The notes below the pieces were generated by a model that was given only the letters and a program-made list of their open reading frames with translations, was not told the origin of the DNA and did no database searches. Shown here one piece after another: positions 1 through 6,736 of a stretch of DNA of 10,451 nt (positions are counted from its first letter, which is position 1; each line of letters starts with the position of its first letter). The DNA lies in NCBI GenBank assembly GCA_013152215.1, contig JAADGT010000091.1, forward strand, positions 1-10,451, given 5' to 3'. The position numbers and the translations under genes were made by a program. The stretch comes from Deltaproteobacteria bacterium. Its GTDB lineage: Bacteria > Desulfobacterota > Deferrisomatia > Deferrisomatales > Deferrisomataceae.

Positions 1-1385
1 CGGAGGCCCGCCTCACCGGCGGCACCCTGGCCCCCCTGTGGGCCGACGCCGAGGGCAAGGCCCTGTGGGCCCAGGCCCTCCAGGGAGCCGACCGTTTCGG
101 CCCTGCCGAGGCCCGCATCCTTCGCCCGGACGGCGCGGAGGTACCGGTGGAGGTGGCGGGCCAACGGCTCCTGCTGGGCCAACGGCCCGCCGTGCTCCTG
201 GTGCTCCACGACCTCACCGAGCGCCACCGGCTGGAGGAGCGGCTTCGCCACGCCCAGCGCCTCGAGGCGGTGGGAACCCTGGCGGGGGGCATCGCCCACG
301 AGTTCCGCAACCTCCTCCAGATCGTGCAGGGCCAGGCCGACCTGCTCGACGCGGCCCTCGGGGCCGACCCGGCCCTGGGCCGCCGCGTGGCCCGGATCGT
401 CCAGGCCTGCCGTCGGGGCACCCGGCTCACCTCCCAACTGCTCACGTTCAGCCGTCAGGTGGAGTCCCGCCTGCGGTCGGTGGACCTGAACCACGAGGTC
501 CGTCAGATCGTCGAGGTGCTCCGGGGCACCCTGCCCCGGATGATCGAGATCCGCACGGTGCTGGAGGGGGACCTGCCGCCGGTGCGCGCCGATCCCGCCC
601 AGATCGAGCAGGTGCTCGTGAACCTGGCCCTGAACGCGAGCGACGCCATGCCCGGAGGGGGTGTCCTCACCATCGAGACCGGCCCGGCCCGGCCGGAGGA
701 CGTGGGCGACCGTCCCCCCGGTGAAGGGCCGCCGGAGGACTGGGTACGCCTGACCGTCTCGGACACGGGTCGGGGCATGGACGACGAGACCTTGGCCCAG
801 ATCTTCGACCCGTTCTTCACCACCAAGGAGGTGGGTGCCGGCACCGGCCTGGGCCTGGCCACGGTCTACGGCATCGTCCAGGCCCACGGCGGCCACATCT
901 CCTGCCGCAGCACGCCCGGGGAGGGCACCTCGTTCACGGTGCTGCTGCCGCGGTGTCGGGACCACGCCGACGCCCCCGAACCCGAGCCCCCCCCGCAGGA
1001 GGCAGCCTCCGCCCCGGCCCAACGGGGCACCGTGATGGTGGTGGACGACGAGGAGCCCATCCGGGAGATGGTGGTGGACTTCCTTAGCGAGCGCGGGTGG
1101 GACGTGATCGCCGCGTCCACAGGGGAGGAGTGCATGGAGCGGTGGCATCCCGGGGTCAAGGCCGTGGTGCTCGATCTGGGCATGCCCGGCATGGGAGGGG
1201 AACGGTGCATGGCGGAGCTGCTCGCCCGGACCCCGGCGCCCCGCATCGTGGTGGTGTCTGGCTATGCCGACCGAGCCCGGATCCGCCGGCTGATCGAGCA
1301 GGGCGCGGCCGAGTTCCTGCCCAAGCCCTATCGGCTCCAGCGCCTGGTCGACACCCTCGACCGGGTCGTGGCCGAGGGGGCCTGA
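1..1385 (+). CDS. Hybrid sensor histidine kinase (PAS-HisKA-HATPase-REC), 5' end outside the window
   Basis: The reading frame is open from position 3 to the TGA at 1383-1385, so the start lies upstream. The ATG at 147 is internal to a PAS domain and is not the true start. The protein autophosphorylates on a histidine and passes phosphate to its own C-terminal receiver. Domains in order: the end of a PAS domain closing with LLVLHDLTERHRLEERL; a HisKA dimerisation helix with H-box HEFRN (His codon 297-299); the N-box VNLALNASDAM; the G1 box DTGRGM followed by FDPFFTTK; the G2 box GTGLGLATVYG; a proline-rich linker; and a REC domain with acidic pair DDEE, phospho-acceptor Asp (codon 1173-1175, in VLDLGMPGMGG), and the conserved Ser and Lys in VVVSGY and PKPY. 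The visible part has no membrane segment. There is no DNA-binding output, so the signal probably leaves through a separate Hpt or response regulator. The input signal is unknown because the N-terminus is missing. Confidence 0.95.
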   Translation, partial: EARLTGGTLAPLWADAEGKALWAQALQGADRFGPAEARILRPDGAEVPVEVAGQRLLLGQRPAVLLVLHDLTERHRLEERLRHAQRLEAVGTLAGGIAHEFRNLLQIVQGQADLLDAALGADPALGRRVARIVQACRRGTRLTSQLLTFSRQVESRLRSVDLNHEVRQIVEVLRGTLPRMIEIRTVLEGDLPPVRADPAQIEQVLVNLALNASDAMPGGGVLTIETGPARPEDVGDRPPGEGPPEDWVRLTVSDTGRGMDDETLAQIFDPFFTTKEVGAGTGLGLATVYGIVQAHGGHISCRSTPGEGTSFTVLLPRCRDHADAPEPEPPPQEAASAPAQRGTVMVVDDEEPIREMVVDFLSERGWDVIAASTGEECMERWHPGVKAVVLDLGMPGMGGERCMAELLARTPAPRIVVVSGYADRARIRRLIEQGAAEFLPKPYRLQRLVDTLDRVVAEGA

Positions 1386-1389
1386 GCCC

Positions 1390-2532
1390 TCACCTCTCGC
1401 CGCCGAAAAAGGCCCGGATCCAGTCCTTCCACCCGCCGTGGTGCTCGGGCTCGGCCGCGGACCCCGTGCCGGACAAGGCGGCCCGCAAGGCCTCCTTCTG
1501 CTCCCTCGAGAGCCCGGTGGGGGTGGCCACCCACACCTGGAAGTACAGGTTTCCCCGCATGCCCGGGTGGCCGAGCACCGGCACCCCCCGGCCCCGGAGC
1601 ACCTTCACCGTGCCGGACTGCACCTCCTTGTCGATCCGCACCCGGAGCGGCTCGCCGTCGGGCCCTTCCACCTCCACCTCGCCCCCCTCGATCGCGGTCA
1701 GCAGGTCCACGCGGAGGGGGGCGAACAGGTCCGCGCCCCGGCGCTCGTACAAGGGGTGCTCCTCCTCGCGCAGCCGGATGTAGAGGTCGCCGGGCACCCC
1801 GCCGGGAACCTCCTCGCCCGCGCCCTCCACCCGGATCTGCTGCCCGTCCTCCACCCCGGGCGGGATCCGCACCTCCACCACCCGCTCCACCTGGGCCGTG
1901 CCCAGGCCGTCGCAGGCCGGGCAGGGCCGCTCGATCCGCTGGCCGGCTCCCCGGCAGTCGGGGCACGGGGTGGTGGACTGGATCGTGGTGAACCCCTGGC
2001 GCACCACCTGGAGCACCATGCCCCGGCCCTGACAGGTAGGGCACGGCCGCACGTCCTCGGGCGCAGCCGCGCCGGTGCCCCCGCACTCCGCGCAGGGGGC
2101 GGGCTTGCGCACCTTGATCTTGCGGGTGCCCCCCCGGATCACCTCGGCCAGGCTCACGGTCATCTCGTGGCGCAGGTCCCGGCCCCGGCGCACCCGCGTC
2201 CGGCCCCGGCCGCCGCCGAACCCCAGGTCGAACCCCAGGTCGCCGAAGATGTCCTGGAAGGCCGAGAAGATGTCCTCGAACCCCCGGAAGCCGTGGTGCA
2301 CGCCCCGGGAGCTCAGCCCCTCCTCGCCGTAGGCGTCGTACAATCGCCGCTTCTCGGGATCGGACAGGACCTCGTAGGCCTCGGCGCATAGCTTGAACCG
2401 CTCCTCGGCCTCCTTGTCCCCCGGGTTTCGATCGGGGTGGTACTTGAGGGCCATCTTCCGGTAGGCCTTCTTGATCTCGTCGGTGCTGGCCCCCCGGGCG
2501 ACCCCGAGGATCTCGTAGTAGTCCTTGCCCAT
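1390..2532 (-). CDS. dnaJ: Chaperone protein DnaJ (class I/A J-protein)
   Basis: Cytoplasmic co-chaperone that stimulates DnaK ATPase and delivers unfolded clients. The 380-residue length is typical of DnaJ. The J domain covers residues 1-70 with the HPD motif at 32-34. A short Gly/Phe region follows (about 80-110). Four CxxCxGxG zinc-binding repeats begin at C147, C164, C190 and C204, so both zinc sites are intact. C-terminal substrate-binding domains run to about 350 (GDLYIRLR, RVDLLTAIEGG, LRGRGVPVLG). The frame can be extended upstream to 2646, but the ATG at 2530-2532 gives the canonical MGKDYYEILGV start and has a good ribosome binding site. The upstream extension only translates the heptamer repeat. 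No dnaK or grpE is adjacent, so this may be one of several J-proteins. The last residues (GWKDWIRAFFGGER) form an unusual basic/aromatic tail. The stop lies 4 bp from the convergent kinase stop. Confidence 0.97.
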   Translation of the reverse strand: MGKDYYEILGVARGASTDEIKKAYRKMALKYHPDRNPGDKEAEERFKLCAEAYEVLSDPEKRRLYDAYGEEGLSSRGVHHGFRGFEDIFSAFQDIFGDLGFDLGFGGGRGRTRVRRGRDLRHEMTVSLAEVIRGGTRKIKVRKPAPCAECGGTGAAAPEDVRPCPTCQGRGMVLQVVRQGFTTIQSTTPCPDCRGAGQRIERPCPACDGLGTAQVERVVEVRIPPGVEDGQQIRVEGAGEEVPGGVPGDLYIRLREEEHPLYERRGADLFAPLRVDLLTAIEGGEVEVEGPDGEPLRVRIDKEVQSGTVKVLRGRGVPVLGHPGMRGNLYFQVWVATPTGLSREQKEALRAALSGTGSAAEPEHHGGWKDWIRAFFGGER

Positions 2533-2539
2533 GGATCGG

Positions 2540-2544
2540 TCCTT
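2540..2544 (-). promoter_or_regulatory. Ribosome binding site of dnaJ
   Basis: On the minus strand AAGGA sits 7 nt upstream of the ATG at 2532. This supports the internal start over the longer open frame that begins at 2646. Confidence 0.75.
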
Positions 2545-2550
2545 GTAACT

Positions 2551-2599
2551 TCGGTCGTTGGTCGTCAGTCGTCGGTCGTCGGTCTGGGGCCTTCGGTCC
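2551..2599 (-). repeat. Tandem heptamer array (plus-strand consensus TCGGTCG) upstream of dnaJ
   Basis: Seven consecutive 7-nt units begin at 2551, 2558, 2565, 2572, 2579, 2586 and 2593: TCGGTCG, TTGGTCG, TCAGTCG, TCGGTCG, TCGGTCT, GGGGCCT, TCGGTCC. Spacing is exact and the sixth unit is the most degenerate. The array begins 6 bp beyond the dnaJ ribosome binding site, so it probably lies in the dnaJ 5' leader. Its function is not known. A short related stretch (TCGGTCG TCGGGGT) lies just behind the rubredoxin ribosome binding site at about 8577-8590. Confidence 0.8.
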
Positions 2600-2638
2600 A
2601 GTAGGCGGCCGGGCGGCTCTCGAACCGCGCCAAAGCTA

Positions 2639-2818
2639 GGGGGCATGGGGCCTGCTGGAGAGCCGCGTGCGGCCGTATCAGGGGCCGGAATTCAGAAGTC
2701 GGTGGACAGGGAAAAGGCTCTCCGGTGCCCCGGGAGGATCCCCCGGGGACCCCACACTGCTCTTCGGGATTTCCTGTCTTCTGTCCGCTGAAATCTGTCT
2801 CCTGAAACCCCTGCCCCG
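2639..2818. repeat. Palindromic heptamer-repeat element, copy 1
   Basis: The left edge is GGGGGCATGGGG (2639-2650). After about 28 nt comes a left array of CAG/CGG triplets spaced exactly 7 nt apart, beginning at 2679, 2686, 2693, 2700 and 2707. A central GC hairpin follows (CCCCGGG 2728-2734 with CCCGGGG 2742-2748). The right array has five CTG triplets at 2774, 2781, 2788, 2795 and 2802. The right edge is CCCCTGCCCC (2808-2817), roughly the inverse of the left edge. The design matches the element at 6737-6875. No protein-coding potential is evident. It may be a dispersed intergenic repeat resembling the heptanucleotide repeats (STRR) known from cyanobacteria. The 28-nt segment inside the left edge is absent from copy 2, and it carries one arm of a 9-bp inverted repeat (2613-2621 with 2658-2666). 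Confidence 0.75.
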
Positions 2819-2856
2819 ACGCCAAAACCTCGGGGGCATGGGGGAGCGCCGGGCGT

Positions 2857-2886
2857 GGGGAGCCCGCCTCGCCGGCGGGCCGCCCC
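2857..2886. repeat. GC-rich hairpin upstream of the acyl-CoA synthetase gene
   Basis: GCCCGCC (2862-2868) pairs with GGCGGGC (2874-2880) around a 5-nt loop. GGGG (2857-2860) and CCCC (2883-2886) extend the stem after a small internal loop. There is no T-tract on either strand, so it is not a standard intrinsic terminator. It may be another small intergenic palindrome. Confidence 0.5.
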
Positions 2887-2926
2887 TACATAAGGGCGCG
2901 GGCCGGGCGAGTCAAGCGCAGGGGTT

Positions 2927-2944
2927 GCAAAACGTAGCAAAACG
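2927..2944 (+). promoter_or_regulatory. Direct repeat GCAAAACG, possible operator or activator site
   Basis: GCAAAACG occurs at 2927-2934 and again at 2937-2944, a 10-bp period that is close to one helical turn. It lies 46 bp before the acyl-CoA synthetase start, in the only AT-richer patch of the upstream region. The geometry fits tandem binding of a regulator on one face of the DNA. No binding protein can be named. I could not place a convincing -35/-10 pair here. Confidence 0.3.
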
Positions 2945-2989
2945 GGTACTTTTTGGCGGGCCGACGTTTCCCGCTCCGGAGGGTCTGCC

Positions 2990-4609
2990 ATGCTCGCACC
3001 CGGCCGCACCTACGACGAGGTGGTCTCCCGGTTCCGATGGAAGATCCCGGACCGCTACAACATCGCCGTGGACGTGTGCGACCGGCAGGACCCCGAGGCC
3101 GTGGCCCTGATCTACGTGGACGAGGCCGGGGCCGAGACCCGGTACACCTTCGGCACCCTGGCCGAGCTGTCCAACCGGCTGGCCAACGCCCTGGCCCACC
3201 GGGGGGTCGGGCGGGGCGACCGGGTGGGTATCCTGCTCGGCCAGTGCCCGGAGACCGCGCTGACCCACCTGGCCGTGTACAAGCTGGGCGCCGTGGCCGT
3301 GCCCCTGTTCTCCCTGTTCGGCCCCGACGCCCTGGAGTACCGGCTGTCCCACAGCGGCGCCCGGGCGGTGGTCACCGACGGGCCGGGCCTGGCCAAGGTG
3401 CTGGAGATCCGGGACCGGCTGCCCGAGCTGGAGCTCGTGCTGACCACCGGGTCCGACACCCCGGCCGGGGTGCTGCCGTTCTGGGACGAGCTGCGCGCCG
3501 GGGCCCCGGACCGGGAGCCGGCCGACACCGGTGCCGACGATCCCGCCCTCATCATCTACACCTCGGGCACCACCGGCCCGCCGAAGGGGGCCCTGCACGC
3601 CCACCGGACCCTGCTGGGTCACCTGCCCGGGGTGGAGTTTCCCCACGAGTTCTTCCCCCAGCCCGGCGACCGGTTCTGGACCCCGGCCGACTGGGCCTGG
3701 ATCGGGGGCCTGATCGACGTGCTCCTGCCCAGCTGGCACCACGGGGTGCCGGTGCTCGCCTACCGGGCCCGGAAGTTCGACCCGGAGGAGGCGTTCTTCC
3801 GCATGGGCCGCCATGCGGTGCGCAACGCCTTCCTGCCCCCCACGGCCCTGCGGATGATGCGTCAGGTGGACGATCCCAGCCGGTTCGGCGCGCGGCTGCG
3901 CACCGTGGGCAGCGGCGGCGAGTCCCTGGGCGAGGACACCCTGGCCTGGGGCCGCGAGGCCCTGGGGGTCACCATCAACGAGTTCTACGGCCAGACCGAG
4001 GTGAACCTGGTGGTGTCCAACTGTGCCGGGGTGATGGAGGTGCGGCCCGGCTCCATGGGCCGGCCGGTGCCGGGGCACACCGTGGCCGTGATCGACGAGG
4101 CCGGCAACCCCCTGCCCCCGGGTGAGATGGGCGAGGTGGCGGTGCGCCGGCCGGACCCGGTCATGTTCCTGGGCTACTGGCGCAACCCCGAGGCCACCCG
4201 CCGGAAGTTCACGGGCGAGTGGTGCCGCACCGGGGATCTGGCCCGGGCCGACGAGGAGGGGTATCTTTGGTTCCAGGGCCGGTCCGACGACCTGATCCTG
4301 AGCGCGGGGTACCGCATCGGGCCCACCGAGATCGAGGACTCCCTGATGCAGCACCCGGCCGTGGCCCGGGCGGCCGTGATCGGCAGCCCCGATCCGGTGC
4401 GGGGCGAGGTGGTCAAGGCCTACCTGGTGCTGGCGCCGGGGTGGGAGGCCACGGCGGAGCTGGAGCGGCAGATCCAGGAGCACGTGCGCTCGCGGCTGGC
4501 CGCCCACGAGTACCCCCGGCGCATCTCGTTCGTGGAAGAGCTCCCCCTGACCGCCACCGGGAAGATCAAGCGCGACGTGCTGCGGCGGTGGGATCGGGAG
4601 GGGCGCTGA
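2990..4609 (+). CDS. AMP-forming acyl-CoA synthetase (acetyl-CoA synthetase/ACSM-like)
   Basis: Activates a carboxylic acid to its CoA thioester through an acyl-adenylate, using ATP. The 539-residue cytoplasmic protein has the full ANL-superfamily motif set: P-loop YTSGTTGPPKG at 190-200, adenine motif EFYGQTE at 331-337, ribose-binding TGDL at 414-417 with the hinge-region arginine near R431, GYRIGPTEIE at 440-449 (CoA/hinge domain), and catalytic lysine K525 in PLTATGKIK. The N-terminal KIPDRYNIAVDVCDR and WAWIGGLIDVLLPSWHHG resemble medium-chain (ACSM-type) synthetases more than true acetyl-CoA synthetases, which carry a WWQTE motif where this one has YGQTE. The substrate (medium-chain, branched or aromatic acid) cannot be fixed from sequence. 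The start ATG has GGAGGG 6 nt upstream. It is the first gene of a probable three-gene operon, with the dehydrogenase starting 32 bp after its stop. Confidence 0.93.
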   Translation: MLAPGRTYDEVVSRFRWKIPDRYNIAVDVCDRQDPEAVALIYVDEAGAETRYTFGTLAELSNRLANALAHRGVGRGDRVGILLGQCPETALTHLAVYKLGAVAVPLFSLFGPDALEYRLSHSGARAVVTDGPGLAKVLEIRDRLPELELVLTTGSDTPAGVLPFWDELRAGAPDREPADTGADDPALIIYTSGTTGPPKGALHAHRTLLGHLPGVEFPHEFFPQPGDRFWTPADWAWIGGLIDVLLPSWHHGVPVLAYRARKFDPEEAFFRMGRHAVRNAFLPPTALRMMRQVDDPSRFGARLRTVGSGGESLGEDTLAWGREALGVTINEFYGQTEVNLVVSNCAGVMEVRPGSMGRPVPGHTVAVIDEAGNPLPPGEMGEVAVRRPDPVMFLGYWRNPEATRRKFTGEWCRTGDLARADEEGYLWFQGRSDDLILSAGYRIGPTEIEDSLMQHPAVARAAVIGSPDPVRGEVVKAYLVLAPGWEATAELERQIQEHVRSRLAAHEYPRRISFVEELPLTATGKIKRDVLRRWDREGR

Positions 4610-4628
4610 GCGCAAGCTTCCCAACCCC

Positions 4629-4635
4629 AAGGAGG
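4629..4635 (+). promoter_or_regulatory. Ribosome binding site of the FAD-linked dehydrogenase
   Basis: A consensus AAGGAGG lies 6 nt before the ATG at 4642. It fixes this start inside a frame that stays open as far back as 4219, where the extra upstream part is only an out-of-frame reading of the synthetase gene. Confidence 0.8.
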
Positions 4636-4641
4636 CGTCCC

Positions 4642-6030
4642 ATGGCCCACCCCCGGGTGACCCCCGAAGACGTGGCCCTGCTCAAGCGGGTCATCGGCGA
4701 GTCCCACGTGTCCACCGGCCCCTCCAACCTGGACCTCCACTCCAAGGACGAGTCGTACCACGAGCCCCACCGACCCGACGTGGTGGTGTGGCCCCAGAAG
4801 ACCGAGGACGTGGTGGCCGTGGTGAGGCTCGCCGGCGAGAAGGGGTACGCCGTGACCCCCTGGTGCGCCGGCACCAGCCTCGAGGGGAACCCCATCCCCG
4901 TCCACGGCGGCATCGTCCTGGACTTCAGCGAGATGAACCGGATCCTGGAGATCCGGGAGAAGGACCTTCAGGTGGACGTGGAGGTGGGCATCCAGTACCG
5001 CGACCTGAACGACCAGCTTCGCCACTACGGCCTGTTCTTCCCCCCGGATCCGGGGGCCTGGGCCTCCATCGGCGGCATGATCGGCAACAACGCCTCGGGG
5101 GTGCGCACCGTGGCCTACGGCGCCACCCGGGACTCGGTGCTGGCCATGGAGGTGGTCATGGCCGACGGCCGGGTGATCCATCTGGGCAGCCGGGCCATCA
5201 AGAGCTCGTCGGGGTACGACCTGCTGCGCCTTCTGATCGGCAGCGAGGGCACCCTGGGCATCGTGACCAAGGCCACCCTCCGGCTCCGGGGGCTTCCTCC
5301 CGAGTACCTCACGGTGGTGGCCACGTTCCCCTCGGTGCACGCGGCGTGCGAAGCGGTGAGCGACACCATCCGCTACGGGCTGAACCCGGCGGCCCTCGAG
5401 CTCATGGACGAGGCCGTGGTGGTCGAGATCAACCGCGACCGTAAGATGGATCTCGAAGAGCGGCCCATGCTGTTCCTCGAGTTTCACAACGTGAACGAAG
5501 CGGCCCTGGAGAGCCAGTACGAGATGGTGGAGGCGGTGCTCACCGAGCACGGCGCCACCCGCATCGACCGGGGCGTCGGCGCGGACGAGCGGGTCCGGCT
5601 GTGGGAGGCCCGCCACGGGGCCCTGGAGTCCATCAAGCGCAACCATCCCGGCCGGTCGGTGCTGCTGGTGGACACCTGCGTGCCGATCAGCCGGTACGCC
5701 GAGATGGTGGACGCGGCCAAGGCGGCCGTGGAGCGGGAGGGGGTCACCGGGTTCTTCTGGGGCCACGCCGGCGACGGCAACCTGCACCTGGGGCTCCTGT
5801 TCGATCCGGCCGACGAGGACGAGAAACAAAGGGTTCAGCGGGTGAACCGGGCCGTGGTGGAGCACTCCATCGCGAAGGGCGGCACCTGCACCGGCGAGCA
5901 CGGGGTGGGCATCGGCAAGCTCTCCTTCGTGGAGGCCGAGCACGGCCCCGCCCTGGAGTACATGCGCCGGATCAAGCAGGCCCTGGACCCCAAGAACATC
6001 CTGAACCCCGGCAAGATGCTGCCGGACTGA
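4642..6030 (+). CDS. FAD-linked D-2-hydroxyacid dehydrogenase (GlcD / D-lactate dehydrogenase family)
   Basis: Oxidises a D-2-hydroxy acid (D-lactate, glycolate or a longer homologue) to the 2-oxo acid and passes electrons to a quinone, cytochrome or flavoprotein partner. The 462-residue length fits a single-domain-pair GlcD/LDHD protein. The N-terminal FAD_binding_4 (PCMH-type) domain has the pyrophosphate loop CAGTSLEG at 75-82, PPDPGAWASIGGMIGNNASG at 134-153 and SSSGYDLLRLLIGSEGTLG at 188-206. The C-terminal FAD-oxidase domain has HAGDGNLH at 375-382, whose histidines lie at the active site in the family, and CTGEHGVGIGK at 416-426. There is no signal peptide and no fused Fe-S domain, and no adjacent glcE/glcF or lutABC gene, so the electron acceptor is unknown. 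Its position downstream of an acyl-CoA synthetase suggests organic-acid catabolism. Assignment between lactate and glycolate is not possible from motifs alone. Confidence 0.92.
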   Translation: MAHPRVTPEDVALLKRVIGESHVSTGPSNLDLHSKDESYHEPHRPDVVVWPQKTEDVVAVVRLAGEKGYAVTPWCAGTSLEGNPIPVHGGIVLDFSEMNRILEIREKDLQVDVEVGIQYRDLNDQLRHYGLFFPPDPGAWASIGGMIGNNASGVRTVAYGATRDSVLAMEVVMADGRVIHLGSRAIKSSSGYDLLRLLIGSEGTLGIVTKATLRLRGLPPEYLTVVATFPSVHAACEAVSDTIRYGLNPAALELMDEAVVVEINRDRKMDLEERPMLFLEFHNVNEAALESQYEMVEAVLTEHGATRIDRGVGADERVRLWEARHGALESIKRNHPGRSVLLVDTCVPISRYAEMVDAAKAAVEREGVTGFFWGHAGDGNLHLGLLFDPADEDEKQRVQRVNRAVVEHSIAKGGTCTGEHGVGIGKLSFVEAEHGPALEYMRRIKQALDPKNILNPGKMLPD

Positions 6031-6099
6031 TCCCTGCGGATCCCCGGCCCCAGAGCGGCACCGATCGACCCGTTCCCACCGCAGCGAAAGGAGTTTCCC

Positions 6100-6588
6100 A
6101 TGCTGCCCGAGATTCGCACCATTCTGTTCGCCACGGACCTCTCCTCCCACGCCCCCCGGGTGTTCCGCTGGGCCATGAGCCTGGCCCAGCGATACGACGC
6201 CCGGATCGTGGTGGTCCACGCCCTGGAGCCGTTGAACCCCACGGCCCGGAGCATGGTGGACCTGTACCTCCCCAAGGAGACCCGGCAGAAGCTCGATGCC
6301 GAGGGCCGCGAGCGCATCCTGGCGCGGATCCGTGAGCGCCTGGAGCTGTTCTGTGAGGAGGAGACCTGCACCGACCCGGCCGGCCGGGACCGGGTCCGGG
6401 AGGTTCGGGTGGTGGAGGGCCGGCCCTATCAGGCCATCCTGGACGAGGCCCAACGGTGCGGTGCCGATGTGATCGTGATGGGCTCCCACGGCCACTCGGC
6501 CGTGGGCGAGGTGTTGCTGGGCTCGGTGGCCCACCGGGTGACCCAGCGCGCCCGGATCCCCGTGCTGATCGTGAGGCACACGGACTAG
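6100..6588 (+). CDS. Universal stress protein, UspA family, ATP-binding type
   Basis: Single-domain universal stress protein of 162 residues with a Rossmann-like fold. It opens with the typical beta strand and loop EIRTILFATDLSSHA and ends with GADVIVMGSHGHSAVGEVLLGSVAHRV followed by PVLIVR. The G-x2-G-x9-G-S signature (GSHG...GS) marks the ATP-binding subclass. A charged central segment (about residues 55-105, containing RERLELFCEEETC) is somewhat longer than in a minimal Usp. Such proteins bind ATP as dimers and influence survival or energy metabolism under stress. The exact role here is unknown. AAAGGAG lies 6 nt upstream of the ATG. The gene follows the dehydrogenase by 69 bp on the same strand and is probably the last gene of the operon, since a strong hairpin lies directly behind it. 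Confidence 0.93.
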   Translation: MLPEIRTILFATDLSSHAPRVFRWAMSLAQRYDARIVVVHALEPLNPTARSMVDLYLPKETRQKLDAEGRERILARIRERLELFCEEETCTDPAGRDRVREVRVVEGRPYQAILDEAQRCGADVIVMGSHGHSAVGEVLLGSVAHRVTQRARIPVLIVRHTD

Positions 6589-6598
6589 ACCCCTGACC

Positions 6599-6623
6599 GG
6601 AAGGGCAAGGGACCTGCCCTTCC
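6599..6623 (+). terminator. Hairpin closing the synthetase-dehydrogenase-Usp operon
   Basis: GGAAGGGCA (6599-6607) pairs perfectly with TGCCCTTCC (6615-6623) around a 7-nt loop, 10 bp after the Usp stop. No T-tract follows, so it may act as a weak terminator or as a 3'-end-protecting hairpin. Confidence 0.55.
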
Positions 6624-6634
6624 CAGTAACTTCC

Positions 6635-6674
6635 GCTAGGACGCTAGGATGCTGGGAGGCTAGGAGGCTTGAAA
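6635..6674. repeat. Tandem octamer array (consensus GCTAGGAN)
   Basis: Five consecutive 8-nt units start at 6635, 6643, 6651, 6659 and 6667: GCTAGGAC, GCTAGGAT, GCTGGGAG, GCTAGGAG, GCTTGAAA. The last two units overlap a small hairpin (GGAGG 6663-6667 with CCTCC 6676-6680). The array is non-coding and its function is unknown. Confidence 0.75.
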
Positions 6675-6736
6675 ACCTCCCGGATTCCCATGCGTTCTAG
6701 GAATCACCATGCCTCTTTGCCTCCACCTCACGGTCC

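Noticed and set aside
2532..2533. A CIRCE operator or sigma32 promoter in front of dnaJ
   Set aside because: No TTAGCACTC/GAGTGCTAA inverted repeat and no convincing sigma32 boxes were found in the 457-bp upstream gap.
2915..2928. A sigma54 promoter around TTGCAA before the acyl-CoA synthetase
   Set aside because: The GG expected 10 nt upstream of the GC is missing; AG is found at that position.
2912..4630. A 572-codon open frame on the minus strand opposite the acyl-CoA synthetase
   Set aside because: It is a high-GC antisense shadow: low-complexity Gly/Pro/His/Gln-rich translation, no domain motifs, while the plus frame has complete ANL motifs.
4420..6579. A 719-codon minus-strand frame opposite the dehydrogenase and Usp genes
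   Set aside because: It spans several real genes and intergenic gaps, is rich in His/Gly/Val, and has no recognisable fold. The plus-strand genes have intact motifs and ribosome binding sites.
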